DNA from: Euptelea pleiosperma
Taxonomy: Eukaryota; Streptophyta; Magnoliopsida; Ranunculales; Eupteleaceae
Length of the DNA stretch: 64,000 bases
Reading direction: 5' to 3'
Assembly (NCBI GenBank): GCA_035048495.1
Contig: CM068553.1
Span: 11,339,259 to 11,403,258 of the forward strand
This document shows, in pieces, positions 11,180 through 21,107 of the stretch. A program made the translations under genes and the position numbers. Within the stretch, counting starts at the first letter, position 1. The number at the start of each line of letters is the position of its first letter. The notes under the pieces were generated by a model that saw only the letters and a program-made list of their open reading frames with translations, had not been told where the DNA came from and made no database searches.

Positions 11180-11674
11180 CTAATATTGTCATCTCCTCTC
11201 TGCCCTTTTCTCCATGAGCATCTCCAGTCGTTTCTATTTCTTCCTGAACCTTTTGCTCCACTTATTTTCTCTTTTCCTCCATCATCCTGTTTTACGTACT
11301 CATCTTTTCTATTCTCCTTTGTTCTTCCGTACTCTCTTCTGTCGTTAGGCAAAAATCTACTGCTCTTCCCTCTCTCCTTTGTCAGTCTCCTCTCTTACTC
11401 CCCACCATTCTCTTTCTCTTCTTCTTCCTCCTTGTCCTCTTTGCTCTCCTCACCCCTGCTCGCGGAGTCGCCTCTTTGTCCTCTTCACTCTTCTCCTCGT
11501 TTTCTTTGCTCTCCTCACCTTGAGATTTTATAAATTTGGAGACCTTGTAATGCCCTTAATTTGGCAGAGTAACCTCTGCTTGGGCTTCTTATGCTATCAG
11601 CGTATCATAAAACTTGAATATGATATCTCACGCTTTTCAGGCAAAACAAGATCCACTCAATCTTATCTTCAACA
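11180..11674 (+). promoter_or_regulatory. CT-rich promoter/5' leader of the GIL1-like gene
   Basis: A pyrimidine-rich tract (CTCTCCT/CTTCTTCCTCC blocks at 11186-11530) precedes the gene, as is common for plant core promoters and leaders. TTTATAAATTTGG near 11527 is a possible TATA-like site, but I cannot place the transcription start. Confidence 0.35.
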
Positions 11675-11856
11675 GTGAGTTATATATTTAATTGAAAACT
11701 TAACCAAACTGATCCTGATTCGTTCATCTGTCTCTGAATCTTCCTGTGCAATATGAATTTTCATTGGCCAGTTCTTGAAAAAAAATGATTTTATTGTTGC
11801 TTTAACCAATCTTCAATCTTAACAGATGCCATACACAATTTTACGGGGTTTTGCAG
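11675..11856 (+). other. Probable 5'-UTR intron of the GIL1-like gene
   Basis: ACA/GTGAGT at 11675 is a strong donor and TTTTGCAG/G at 11856 a strong acceptor, giving a 182-bp AT-rich intron. An in-frame TGA at 11859-11861 just after the acceptor shows that the protein cannot extend into the leader. An alternative acceptor (CTTAACAG, 11825) would keep a 12-codon upstream ORF starting ATGCCATAC. Confidence 0.5.
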
Positions 11857-11921
11857 GTTGAGTTCTAGTGGTGTTTTCTCTGAAGAAAACCCAAACAACC
11901 ACGCCTTCAGAGGTAGTAGCT

Positions 11922-13190
11922 ATGCTACCCACGGGATTGAAAGAAACGCAAGTCCGTGAGAGCAACAACCAGAAGGTTCACCCTCAGCCCATGGAAGATA
12001 CCATGAATCAGAATCAGGAGGCCCCGGAAGCCTTGATATCCAAGATTTTCACTAACATCTCCTCTCTGAAATCTGCCTACATTCAGCTCCAAGCTGCTCA
12101 CACTCCTTATGACCCAGACAAGATTGAAGCAGCCGATAAACTTGTAATTGCAGAGCTCAAGAACCTTTCTGAACTCAAGCATTCCTACAGGGAGAGCAAC
12201 CCCAAACCTGCTTCTGTTTCTCCTCAGGATTCCCGTCTAGTAGCAGAAATCCAAGAACAACAGAGTCTGTTGAAGACCTATGAAGTCATGGTGAAGAAGT
12301 TCCAGTCCCAGATTCAAACTAGAGATTCTGACATTATTCAGTTGCAGCAGCAGATCCAGGAATCCAATCAGAAGCGGGGGAAGCTGGAGAAGAAGCTCAA
12401 GCTGAGGGGCTTGCCAACCAAAGAATCAGAAGACTTGGAAGACGAAAATGGATTCTTCAACATGGAATTAACCCCGGACCTCTTCACCTCTGCCGTAGAA
12501 GCTGCTTCTAAAGCTATACATGATTTCTCTAAACCAATGATCAACATGATGAAAGCGGCAGGGTGGGACCTTGATGCAGCAGCTAATTCGATTGAGCCAT
12601 CAGTCATTTATGCGAAGAGAGCTCACAAGAAATATGCATTTGAATCCCACATCTGCCAAAGAATGTTCAGTGGGTTCCAGGAAGAGGGCTTTTCTGCTAA
12701 ACCAGATAATCTTGCAGTCTCTAAGGAGGGCTTCTTCCATCAGTTTTTGGCCATACGGACAATGGATCCTTTGGACATTTTGAGCCAAAACCCGGATTCC
12801 GTTTTTGGGAAATTCTGCAGGAGCAAGTACCTAGTAGTTGTTCATCCAAAGATGGAGGCTTCTTTCTTCGGGAATTTGGATCAGAGGAACTATGTCATGG
12901 GTGGTGGGCATCCAAGGACACCTTTCTACCAGGCTTTTCTGAAACTGGCCAAGTTGATCTGGCTTTTGCACAGGTTGGCATATTCATTCAATCCCAAGGT
13001 TAAGGTCTTTCAGGTTAAGAGGGGTAGTGATTTCTCGGAGGTCTATATGGAAAGTGTGGTGAAAAATATGGTGGTGGATGAGGGAGATCAGAGTCCCAAG
13101 GTTGGGCTTATGATTATGCCTGGTTTTTGGATCGGGGGGAGTGTGATCCAGTGCCGTGTTTACCTCTCGGGCATGAAGTGTGTCGAATGA
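11922..13190 (+). CDS. GIL1/IRKI-like DUF641 protein, 422 aa
   Basis: Intronless CDS encoding a member of the plant DUF641 family, which includes GRAVITROPIC IN THE LIGHT 1 and IRK-interacting protein. Those act in light/gravity responses and as partners of the receptor kinase IRK. The N-terminal DUF641 helical region spans about residues 36-89 (EALISKIFTNISSLKSAYIQ). A predicted coiled coil follows at about 104-161, rich in Gln/Lys/Glu heptads. The conserved C-terminal domain covers about 182-422 and ends with the family signature MIMPGFWIGGSVIQCRVYLS. The ATG at 11922 is chosen because an in-frame stop lies at 11859 and the only earlier start-like codon in frame is GTG. No signal peptide or membrane segment is seen. 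Full length for the shorter members of the family. Family identification is firm; the exact role is inferred. Confidence 0.9.
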   Translation: MLPTGLKETQVRESNNQKVHPQPMEDTMNQNQEAPEALISKIFTNISSLKSAYIQLQAAHTPYDPDKIEAADKLVIAELKNLSELKHSYRESNPKPASVSPQDSRLVAEIQEQQSLLKTYEVMVKKFQSQIQTRDSDIIQLQQQIQESNQKRGKLEKKLKLRGLPTKESEDLEDENGFFNMELTPDLFTSAVEAASKAIHDFSKPMINMMKAAGWDLDAAANSIEPSVIYAKRAHKKYAFESHICQRMFSGFQEEGFSAKPDNLAVSKEGFFHQFLAIRTMDPLDILSQNPDSVFGKFCRSKYLVVVHPKMEASFFGNLDQRNYVMGGGHPRTPFYQAFLKLAKLIWLLHRLAYSFNPKVKVFQVKRGSDFSEVYMESVVKNMVVDEGDQSPKVGLMIMPGFWIGGSVIQCRVYLSGMKCVE

Positions 13191-13199
13191 CTGGAGTGA

Positions 13200-13860
13200 T
13201 GGAGGAAATTTCGGGGATATGTATCTCGTGTGTTTATTTCTGCCGTCTTTGCTTTCTATGTAAAATATTGTCAGGTTTGGTTGCTATGTTTGTTTGCCCT
13301 TCATTGTCGAAGAGGATGGGAGTTTCTTTTTAATCTACGGATAGTTCTTTGCCTTCATAAATTGCAGGGTAAGGGGTGTAGTAGAAGGATTTGAAACTGT
13401 TAATTAGGGCTTACAGTATAAGCATGTTCCTGACGATGTACTGCTGCATTTATGCGTATTATTTGGATGAATTTGATATAAATTAGCTCTATATCTTTGT
13501 CGACCTGAATGGAGCAATTTCTTGTTAGTATTGCAGCAAGTATTGGTTTAAAATGGATGAGGATGATATACTCGGCTCCAAGAATCTTTTTTGGACCTGA
13601 CTTGAATTTGTTTCCTTTTCTAGGACTCGAACATCCGATGTCATCTGCTGAATATATGTCTCCTACGACCGCCCATTTCTCTTTTAACTTAATCATAGGG
13701 CTGTTTTGGCTAGGTAATCTTATTTTTTTGGGGGAAAATATCTCAGAAGCCCCCTACTAATGACCTATGGTGAAGATGTCCCTCACTTGTTCCCTATATA
13801 AAAAGGGTCGGGTTCCGGTGACCGCCTTAAACTGACAGGCTCCTGTTACAGGACACAATA
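13200..13860. other. 3' region of the GIL1-like gene and unassigned spacer
   Basis: The first ~250 bp is likely 3' UTR. The rest shows only short overlapping frames with no recognised domain. A pre-foldback sequence begins around 13850. Confidence 0.4.
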
Positions 13861-14072
13861 TGAGCCACGTGGCACACTATTAGAGGACTTTGACCGAATG
13901 CACTGTTCATGGTTGATTTTCAACCTTGGGATTCGAGGTTTATTTTGGGACAATGAAATCCAACGCCTAAAAAACACCAATCAGGCTGATTTTTTCTTCA
14001 CGTCCACTTTTTGGTATGTCTAAGACATTCGTACCATTATAAATCTCTAAGAGTGTGCCACGTTACATTTTT
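13860..14072. mobile_element. G-box foldback element, short copy
   Basis: Left end TGAGCCACGTGGCACACT and right end complement (AGAGTGTGCCACGT) enclose a shortened palindrome with CAATCAGGCTGATTTTTT near the middle. The left arm lacks the usual GGTGGACCTAC block, so it is an internally deleted copy. Confidence 0.7.
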
Positions 14073-14096
14073 AGGTGCGGCCTGACGTCCATATAA

Positions 14097-14308
14097 CAAA
14101 GGCTCAGGCTCCGAGGACCTCCTTTTCTGACCCCTCTCCGGAGTCATGTGCTCTGCTACAAATCCATTGCTTGTTGAATGAGCTGGCAATAAGTGCAAAA
14201 AGTGAATGCCAGCTCAGCTCTATTAACTAGTGTTGGATTCTTGGAATCCATGGCTGAGCACACGACTCTGGAGTGGTCAGAAAAAGGGGGTCCCCTAAGC
14301 CTGACCCT
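14097..14308. mobile_element. GGCTCAGGCTC foldback MITE (CCACGGCCGAG family)
   Basis: The left arm AGGCTCAGGCTC...TTTTCTGACCCCTC and the right arm GAGTGGTCAGAAAAAGG...CTAAGCCTGACCCT are inverted. The centre holds an inner pair TGCCAGCTCAGC / GAGCTGGCA. Related copies are at 18890-19155, 42108-42245 and 44838-45048. Non-autonomous, superfamily unknown. Confidence 0.65.
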
Positions 14309-14427
14309 ATAACAAAATGCTAAACAAAAAATTATTCTCCCTTCAACCATAGCTTTCACCATTATTACCTAGCAGAATTTCGATGAGGGTGTCGTCCTTC
14401 ATCAACTTCATGACGGACCACGGTGTG

Positions 14428-14714
14428 AGCCATGTGGCACACTACTAGAGTGCCAATGACCGTAAAGATGTTTGTCCCATCCCAAGGTAGACGTACACAA
14501 CAAAAATGAGTCTGATTAGTGATTTTTATAACCTTTGGATATGACTACCCCCAAATAATGTTCAAAATATACGGTTAAAAAAAACCATCAACAATACTCT
14601 AATCCAATGTATATAAATAATAATCTAGATGAATTTTGGCAAGTAGGTCTACCTAGGGATGGGCTAAACATCCACATGTTCAGTGGTTTCTAATACTGTG
14701 ACACGTGGCTTATA
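14428..14714. mobile_element. G-box foldback element
   Basis: A near-complete palindrome. The left arm has TGAGCCATGTGGCACACT, GACCGTAAAGATGTTTG and CTGATTAGTGATTTTTA; the right arm repeats these inverted and ends GTGACACGTGGCTTA. No coding potential. Confidence 0.7.
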
Positions 14715-14888
14715 ACTACGATCTGTCATCAACATTGACTGGGGATGTTGGTTATCAAACTTTCCCTCAATTTTTTTTTTTTTTTGAATTTTAAAGTCAA
14801 AACTTCCCCTCTCCACCGTACATGTTTATTATTAATAAAATATTTCATTACACATGTTAAGTAGAAATTTGCTATGGGGATGGTCTAC

Positions 14889-15168
14889 ACTATGAGCCAC
14901 GTGGGACACTCTTATGGATCGCTGACCAGATGAATGTTTGGCCATTCCCCAAGTGGACCTACATACCAAAATTCAGCCTGGTTAGTGATTTTAAACCTGT
15001 GGATCTTTCTATCCCAAATCATGCCCAAATCTACGGTAAAAATCCACCCATTAAAATGTCTAACGCTTATAAATCACTAATCAGGCTAATTTTTAGTCTG
15101 CAGTCCATCTAGGATTAGGGAAAACATCCATACGGTCAGAAATTTGGAAGTGTGCCACGTGGCTCATA
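14889..15168. mobile_element. G-box foldback element
   Basis: The left arm starts ATGAGCCACGTGGGACACTCTTA; the right arm ends AAGTGTGCCACGTGGCTCAT. Between them are the family blocks CAGCCTGGTTAGTGATTT and AAATCACTAATCAGGCTAAT. A partial second right half follows directly (15170-15270). Confidence 0.75.
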
Positions 15169-15373
15169 AAATAATACTCAAAATCTATGGTCAGAAATCA
15201 ACCCATGAAAATGACTCCAATCGAATGCTTAGAAATCACTAATCAGGCTGTTTTTTTGCATGTGTGTCCACCGTCACTCCCGTTCTTCATAAGTTGTAAA
15301 GATTTATAAGGGGCCTTTTATTACGGTTTATTTCTATTGGACGCTCATGTCGTTGGTAAGCTAATACCAGTAA

Positions 15374-15665
15374 GGGCGTGTTTGATTGCCAAGTGGGAAA
15401 ATTGCATTTTCCTTGGGAAAACACAACTGTCCATTGTTAGATAGCAATTTTAAATCTGTATAATTTTCCCTATCAAGCCATTTAAATCTGGATAATTTTT
15501 TCTACTAAGCCCAGAATTCATTTCCCATCTAGATAGGTGAGAATTCATTTCCACTTCAAAATACGTCTTTATTTTCTCACATGATTGAAATATGTGTTCT
15601 CAGTTGCAATCAATAAGCCATTTAAGGCATTTCCCATATATTTTTTCTCGGGAATTTTTCTTTTT
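15374..15665. mobile_element. Tourist-like MITE, right end degraded
   Basis: The left end TAA/GGGCGTGTTTGATTGC matches the copies at 35672 and 62717, and the first ~290 bp align with the latter. The right terminus is replaced by a T-rich stretch. It lies about 700 bp upstream of PMEI-1. Confidence 0.6.
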
Positions 15666-15929
15666 TTTAGGAAAAAGGTTTTTTACTCAGACTGCTTAGA
15701 AAAGAAATCTCTGTATAGTTGGAGCTGTGATGGTGGGTCCAAAGGCCAAAGGTTCATGCATTTCGCCTCCTGACTCCTGAGCCTGTCCCTTTGGCAAGTT
15801 TCAGTCCAATAAAAGCTGTGTTCCTCTTCCCATTTAGAAGAAACACGCTTCGTCGTCATTTTGGCACGTGGCCGAAAGCTTATTATCCTAACTTGCCACA
15901 TGGGAGGGCGGCGAAACACTTGAACCCCA

Positions 15930-16034
15930 TCGGGTCCATCACCTCAGCATCCACATGTGTGGGTGTAGGGGGGTGGGGTCCATCACCTCAGCATCCACAT
16001 GTGTGTGTGTGTGGGGGGGGGGGGGGGGGGGGGG
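15930..16034 (+). repeat. 46-bp tandem duplication followed by (GT)n and a G22 run
   Basis: The block GGTCCATCACCTCAGCATCC with its continuation ACATGTGTG occurs twice in tandem (starting near 15931 and 15977). The second copy runs into (GT)n and then 22 consecutive G at 16013-16034. It lies about 325 bp upstream of the PMEI-1 start codon. A G run of this length could form G-quadruplex structure or be an assembly error. Confidence 0.8.
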
Positions 16035-16319
16035 TGCCCAGTTTAAATGTGGGTGGCGAGGTTCCCATAATTTAAAAAAGAAAGAAAGAAGGAAAGAATC
16101 AAACTAAGGACATTTTCTGACTAATGCGTGAGTAACGCAAGAACAGCCTTCGCACGTTAATAAGTAGAATAGATAAGGGTATCACATGGGGTTAGGGCTT
16201 GTAGAACCGGGAGTGACAGTAGATAACTTGTAGAACATGGACCACTGTTTTTTAGGGTTAGGGAGACCACCGCTCATCACAACAGTAGGGTTAGGTATGA
16301 CACAACCTTTTAATGTCTC

Positions 16320-16326
16320 TATATAA
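16320..16326 (+). promoter_or_regulatory. TATA box of PMEI-1
   Basis: TATATAA sits 39 bp upstream of the ATG, in a context (GACACAAC...CTCTATATAA) shared with the PMEI-2 promoter. This implies a very short 5' leader. Confidence 0.65.
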
Positions 16327-16358
16327 CCCCTTAATCCCCTCTCCAACCATCCTACGAC

Positions 16359-16976
16359 ATGGCAAGAATTAGCCTTTCCTTACTATTACTCTTCTCTATC
16401 CTCTATATTGCCGGCACGGCCGAGTCGGTCGATGCTAACTGTTCCACTGCTACCGACTTTCTCAAGGCCTCGTGTAGGGCTACTCGTTATCCTACGTTAT
16501 GCGTCCAATCTCTTGCAGCGTACGCCAAAACAATTCGACGGAGCCAACGACTATTGGTGCAAGCTGCTTTGTCAATGAACCTAGCCAAGACCCGATCGGC
16601 TAAAACGTTTGTGTCGAAGATGACGAGAGTTAAGGGAATTAAGGCTAGAGAATATAAGGCTGTGAAGGATTGTGTGGATAACATGGGTGATAGTGTTGAT
16701 CGGCTCAGCCTATCGATTCGGGAACTTGGGCTTATGGGTCGAGCTGGGGGCCAGAACTTCATATGGCACATGAGCAATGTGCAGACTTGGGTGAGCGCCG
16801 CGCTAACTGATGAGAATACTTGTATGGATGGGTTCGCGGGTCATTCCATGGATGGACATGTGAAGGCTGCCATTAGAGGGAGGATCATCAATGCGGTGCA
16901 TGTCACTAGCAACACGCTTGCGTTGGTTAACCAGTTCGCCGAGAGTCACCGAGCTGCCGCTGTTGAGAAGCCATAG
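16359..16976 (+). CDS. Pectin methylesterase inhibitor-like protein 1, 205 aa
   Basis: A small secreted protein of the invertase/pectin methylesterase inhibitor (PMEI) family, which binds pectin methylesterases in the cell wall and blocks demethylation of homogalacturonan. Residues 1 to about 22 form a signal peptide (hydrophobic SLSLLLLFSILYIAGTA). The four-helix-bundle domain follows, with the expected two disulfide pairs at Cys39-Cys48 (hairpin) and Cys105-Cys155. Family motifs visible are FLKASCRATRYPTLC, VKDCVDNMGDSVDRL and VQTWVSAALTDENTCMDGF. An extra Cys28 is present near the signal cleavage. Length and lack of introns are normal. It is closest in this window to the gene at 27889. Whether it inhibits PME or invertase cannot be decided from sequence. 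Confidence 0.92.
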   Translation: MARISLSLLLLFSILYIAGTAESVDANCSTATDFLKASCRATRYPTLCVQSLAAYAKTIRRSQRLLVQAALSMNLAKTRSAKTFVSKMTRVKGIKAREYKAVKDCVDNMGDSVDRLSLSIRELGLMGRAGGQNFIWHMSNVQTWVSAALTDENTCMDGFAGHSMDGHVKAAIRGRIINAVHVTSNTLALVNQFAESHRAAAVEKP

Positions 16977-17095
16977 CTTTAGTATTGAGGGTGTATGCTT
17001 GCTCTTATTTTCGTTTAATTTTGATTTTCCATTGGATTAAGAATGCAAATGTTTAGATTTTAGTTTACATTTATTCATTATTATTATTTTTAAGT

Positions 17096-17345
17096 TCATT
17101 TATTAAAGAAGATTAGACGAGGAAAAAAAAATGTTGGGTGCTTCTTGGGGTGTAAATTTGGCCCAAGGCCTGGCTTAACCCCAGCCCAAAAAATAGGCTT
17201 GAAGCCCAGTCCAAGTCCGAACTTCAGGCCGACCCGGAGCCTATTTTTTGGGCAATAAGCCTCCCTTAAGCCCGAGCCTGGCCTGAAATCAGGCCCAAAG
17301 GCCGACATTAGGCACAATCCCAAAGCCTTGCCCGAAGCCCGAGTG
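17096..17345. mobile_element. GGCCC-rich palindromic MITE fragment
   Basis: Starting near 17150 (GGGGTGTAAATTTGGCCCAAG) there is a run of inverted GGCCTGG/CCAGGCC-type motifs, resembling the arms of hAT MITEs whose ends begin GGGGTGTAAATTTGGCCC. The right end is not found, so this is a fragment. Confidence 0.45.
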
Positions 17346-17619
17346 CCTTGTTGCCCCCCCTCTTTATGACTCCTCGCATCATTGGGCTTGGGGTAAGGGA
17401 GGAGGAGGAAGGGGTTCCAAATAAAAAAAAACTAGGCTCAGCGTGAAGCCCATCCATAGGTCATGCTTTCTACTAGGCCTTGGGTTCCCCTTCAGACTTT
17501 GGCTGGTCCAGGCTGACCCGAGGCTCAAAGAACCCTTGGGGCATTTTAGAGTAACGGTATAATGGACTGGGGGCCTTTCTTGCACATACCCTGGTGTTTT
17601 TTGCCACGTACCCATTCGC

Positions 17620-17745
17620 TTAAAAAGAAATCTTTAAAAACACTCACATGGGTATGTGTCAAAAAGCACTGGGCCGGAGTACGTGCCAAGAATTCATTGG
17701 TAGTCACGGGCTTTGATGACAGCCCGCTGTAAAAAAAATCTATTT
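17620..17745 (+). repeat. Fragment related to the 60-61.6 kb tandem repeat
   Basis: AAAAAGCACTGGG followed by GTACGTGCCAAGAATTCATT and GGGCTTTGATGACAG matches the start of each unit of the tandem repeat at 60040-61690. A single dispersed copy. Confidence 0.5.
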
Positions 17746-17770
17746 ACATTCAGGGTTTTAGAGGTATAGG

Positions 17771-18116
17771 CCAAGGTTTAAAAAACGGCCGTTATAACGG
17801 ATTCGGACCTACCCCGTTACATTATGGACCGTTAAAACGCCCAGAAAATAACGACCGTTATTTTCTGGAACATTTTGTGAAAAAAAACGGCCGTTATTTT
17901 TGTTTTTTCCAGTTATTTTTCCGTTTATTTCCGTTATTGTCCATTTTTGAAATTCAAATTTTAAAATTTAAATTTCAGCGCCATTTTTTCCATTATTTCC
18001 GTTATTTTCCCATTTTTTTCCGTGTTTGCCCCTGAGCGTTTTTTTTCGTTATAACGGAAAAAACGCTAACACCCCCAGTCCGTTATACCGTTATAACGGT
18101 CCCCTTTAAACCTTGG
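17771..18116. mobile_element. CCAAGGTTTAAA MITE, copy 1 (346 bp), TSD TATAGG
   Basis: The ends are CCAAGGTTTAAA and TTTAAACCTTGG, perfect inverted repeats of 12 bp. TATAGG flanks both sides (17765-17770, 18117-18122). The interior is rich in CCGTTATAACGG and its variants and in NTTATTTTC. No coding capacity. The 6-bp target duplication recurs in other copies of this family. Confidence 0.85.
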
Positions 18117-18331
18117 TATAGGCTACAAAGTGATTTAGGCTATATATTTAAGCTGTTATTATTAAAGATATCGATAATTTTCTTCAAGCTATTTGGAGAG
18201 GCATGAAAGAGTTCTATAATGACCAAAATACCCCTATTTGTATTCAACACGAATTGCATATTCTAGGGACATTTTTGAAAAAGTGGTAAAAATAAGAAAA
18301 TTTAACAATCAAATGGGCAATTTGGGAGGCA

Positions 18332-18490
18332 TCTATATTACAAAACAGGGAAGTTGTCTCCCCCTCTCATATGCTTCGTAAAGAAGGGCCGAGATCTTAT
18401 CCCCCAACTGGACAGTGGATCTCAGCCACTCACACCCAATTTTGACAAATGCTTTGTTGAAGAGTGCCGTGGGCACAGGCTACCTACTAG
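18332..18490 (+). mobile_element. Mini-Helitron, 159 bp
   Basis: It starts A/TCTATATTACAAAACAGGG and ends CCTACTAG/T, that is, TC at the 5' end, CTAG at the 3' end, insertion between A and T and no target duplication. A small hairpin GTGCC-GT-GGGCAC lies just upstream of the terminus. These are the structural marks of Helitrons. Three further copies are clustered in the other orientation at 32633-33137. Confidence 0.7.
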
Positions 18491-18499
18491 TCTTTAAAT

Positions 18500-18890
18500 A
18501 TGGAGTGGCGGTTTTGGAAATTTAGCAATTCAAGAGATCATTTTTTGGAAGATTTGGTTTTTAAGTTTGAAGAAGCTGTTTCAAAAAATGTGGCAACACT
18601 CAAGGGACAGTTTTGGAAAGTTTATAATAATTTATGCACATTAAACGGCGAAAAAGCTCTCAATTCTACTCAAACTTTATTAAATGTTACGTGAATATTC
18701 ATTATGAAGTCCATAGAAGGGCCATTGGGAGGATAATCTTAGATTTTTGCATCACCGAGGGGGGAAGTATTAGAAAAGTTGGCATCAAGGCATTCCTCTT
18801 CAGGTGGAGTAGCATTCTTCCTGAAGCGCGACACATTTTCTTTGACAACATGGTGTTCAGGTTTGATGTACTTACGGAGTGAGAGTAGTG
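18500..18890 (+). pseudogene. LINE 3'-end remnant
   Basis: In the last part the frame reads IKAFLFRWSSILPEARHIFF and DNMVFRFDVL, equivalent to the C-terminal WS/FFEDFVFRWD motif of the LINE ORF2 at 53013-53567. Frames are broken upstream. Confidence 0.5.
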
Positions 18891-19155
18891 TTTCACCGAG
18901 CACAGGAACACGAGAGGGAGCAGAAAAAGGGGGGCCCTGAGGCCAACCCTTCACTTTGGCTCAGGCTTTGAGGCCCCCCTTTTTCTGACCCCTCTTGGTG
19001 TTTGCGCACTTGGCCATGGATTTCATGAAATCCAACAGTGGTTGTCAGCACCCAAAAAAGTGAAAAAATTGATGCAAGCTCGGTGCTCCAACGGCCGAGC
19101 ATAGGAACACGAGAGGGGGAAGAAAAAAGGAGGTCCCTGAGCCTGACCCTTTCAC
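18890..19155. mobile_element. GGCTCAGG foldback MITE plus partial copy
   Basis: 18950-19155 is a complete palindrome: GGCTCAGGCTTTGAGG...TTTTTCTGACCCCTCTTGGTG on the left and CACGAGAGGGG..AAAAAGG..CCTGAGCCTGACCC on the right. 18894-18950 is an adjoining right-half copy. Confidence 0.65.
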
Positions 19156-19574
19156 TTTTCCCTGTCTGTCTTGAAATCTCATTGATCTCCTTATTATTAA
19201 TATATTCCGTTTGAGTTATCAAAAAAAAAAAATGTTGCGTGGATATTTAAAAAAAAATTAAAAGAAAAAAAGAAATTCTAGAATCTCAACCAAGGTTTAA
19301 AAGAGGCCGTTTTATAACGGATTGGAAGCGTTACCATTAAAATCGTTAAACGGCCATTAAAACAAATTGTAACAGAAATGGGCAAAAATGGAAAAAGAAA
19401 AAGAAAAAAAAAATGGAATTTAACGGAAAAATGAGAAAAAAATGGCTCTGAAATTCAAATTTTCAAAAATGAAAAAACACAAATGAACGGAAAAATAAAG
19501 GAATTTAACGGAAATAACACCATTTTTTCCACAAAATTTTTCAGAAAATAATGGCCATTATTTTCTAAACATCA

Positions 19575-20052
19575 ATTAACATGGCCCTACATAGATCCTT
19601 TTTGGGCCCAATGACCGCATGGATGTTCAGCCTACCTATTGGTGGATAAACATACTAAAAATCATCTTAATTGATGATTTTGGATTTTATGCGCCAGGGC
19701 CGTTCTTTAACCATATAGAACGCCCCACGGAACTTTCTCCAAGTCACCTCAATTTCAAAAAGTAAAGAGCCATTCTATTTGGTTAGAATGGCGGCCCTGG
19801 CGCATAACATCCAAGCCCATTTCTAGCTATTGGATTTACCACCCAAAAAACATGTTTGAATCCAATGGCTAGAATCATGTCCTAAAAAGTAATAAAATCT
19901 ATGGCTAAATAATCAATCAGGTTGATTTTTGGTTTGTCTATTCAGTAAGGGGTGGGCCAAAAATCCATGTGGTTAGTGGGATCTGGGCTGGGGGCCTTCT
20001 CTCACCAAGGGGCCTTAGGTGACCGCTAATGGCCTTAAGGTAGAGCCGGCCC
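19575..20052. mobile_element. GGCCC-ended element nested in copy 2 (relative of 44218-44738)
   Basis: It contains the same arms as the hAT element at 44218-44738 (GGGCCCAATGACYGCATGGATG on the left, GTAGAGCCGGCCC on the right). It differs from that copy by an extra internal insertion at 19680-19814. Terminal bases are eroded. Confidence 0.6.
19680..19814. mobile_element. Small MITE with GCGCCAGGGCC ends
   Basis: Inverted ends TTGGATTTTATGCGCCAGGG and, complemented from the right, TTGGATGTTATGCGCCAGGG enclose about 95 bp. It is absent from the homologous position in the 44218-44738 element, which proves insertion. This makes a three-level nest. Confidence 0.7.
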
Positions 20053-20544
20053 AGTTAAGGTAACGGGCTTGGGGCATTACCATTTTAACAGCCGTTAAAA
20101 CCGTTAAAACGGCGTTATTTTAAACCATGGTCTCGACAATTTTAAAGGGGCCCGTGCTTCCATTATATATTTGGTAAGTCGAATATCTTGCTTTAATTAA
20201 AAAATGGCTAAAAACTAAAATGGGGCTAAATAACAAGGCGTATTTCGGGTTTATTTGTCGGGTCGGTTCTAGCTACAAGACACTAAAGCCTCACGTGCTT
20301 TTAAGCCTTATTAAAGTAAAAATCGCTCTCTCGGCCTTGAATCCAGGGTTCTGTTTGTTAGATAACCTATTTTTAATCAAGGTGGAGGAACTGTAGATTA
20401 GGTAATCATGGACACCTGGATATTGCTGGCCATCCATCTATCCATCGATGGCCCTGATTCACCCATCAAGGCCTCCCTGAGATTCTCTGGCGTGTCCGTG
20501 ATCTAAGCCGAGATTGTGTTACCACTTAACAAATTCCTACTACA

Positions 20545-20911
20545 TCTATACTATTATAAAGCCAAAACCGGGGTTGGATGATGACGCGGGCTTCAGACAC
20601 TCACCTACAGAGCAAAACTTTAAAGATGAAGTTCCATCATCACATACTGTGAGCCACGTGACACATTCTTAATTAGAGACCACTGACCATATGGATGCTT
20701 GGACCACGGTTAAAAATAAACCATGAAAAAGACTCTAATCGAACGGATAGAAGTTACTAATCAGGTTGAATTTTGGTACGTGAGTCAGGCTAGTGATGGG
20801 CCAAACATCCATGTGGTCAGTAGTCTCTAAGAGTGTGCCACATGGCTCATACTGTGGTCCGTCATCAACATTGATGAAGCCCCTATATATAATGCCCGTG
20901 CCGCCCCCTAG
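20545..20911 (+). mobile_element. Helitron-like element containing a G-box foldback
   Basis: It starts A/TCTATACTATTATAAAGCC, the classic plant Helitron 5' terminus, and ends GCCGCCCCCTAG/T. GCCCGTGCC precedes the end. The foldback copy at 20648-20852 sits inside. There is no helicase or Rep coding sequence. Confidence 0.55.
20648..20852. mobile_element. G-box foldback element inside the Helitron
   Basis: The left end GTGAGCCACGTGACACATTC and the right end AGAGTGTGCCACATGGCTCA are inverted; the left arm is shortened. The frames it gives (for example 20735-20932) are repeat shadows. Confidence 0.65.
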
Positions 20912-21107
20912 TTTAATTATAAGATGGCACACGATGTGAAGTGTATTATAACGTGGCTGGCATGCCGCATGTCTGTGAGGTGGTGTGTCTTGCTGGTTTT
21001 ATCTCATCGTGCCGACGCTCTTGTGGCTGTCACGTGCACGTGGTGCTGACGTGCATTCAGAAAAAGGGGTCATCTACATTATGTTATACAACTCATCACC
21101 CGAGTGT

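Larger units (their letters stand above)
19290..20130. mobile_element. CCAAGGTTTAAA MITE, copy 2, enlarged by nested insertions
   Basis: Left CCAAGGTTTAAA and right TTTAAACCATGG, flanked by TCTCAA (19284-19289) and TCTCGA (20131-20136), a 6-bp duplication with one mismatch. At 841 bp it is more than twice the size of its relatives because 19575-20052 is an inserted hAT/foldback element. Confidence 0.75.

Noticed and set aside
13400..13760. Opposed frames of 98 and 83 codons after the GIL1-like gene
   Set aside because: They overlap on opposite strands in probable 3'-flanking DNA; neither shows a recognisable motif.
16487..16777. 96-codon frame antisense to PMEI-1 (and similar antisense frames at 28068-28524, 39194-39376, 61822-62055)
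   Set aside because: Shadows of real genes on the opposite strand; no domain and no promoter.
17771..18116. 8-bp target duplication GGTATAGG (hAT assignment)
   Set aside because: The extra GG also belongs to the CCTTGG terminus; other copies, especially 36070-36441, support only 6 bp.
20735..20932. Frames over foldbacks (also 9014-9334, 43418-43660, 23648-23878)
   Set aside because: Translated transposon palindromes; they recur in several copies in different frames and have no independent support.
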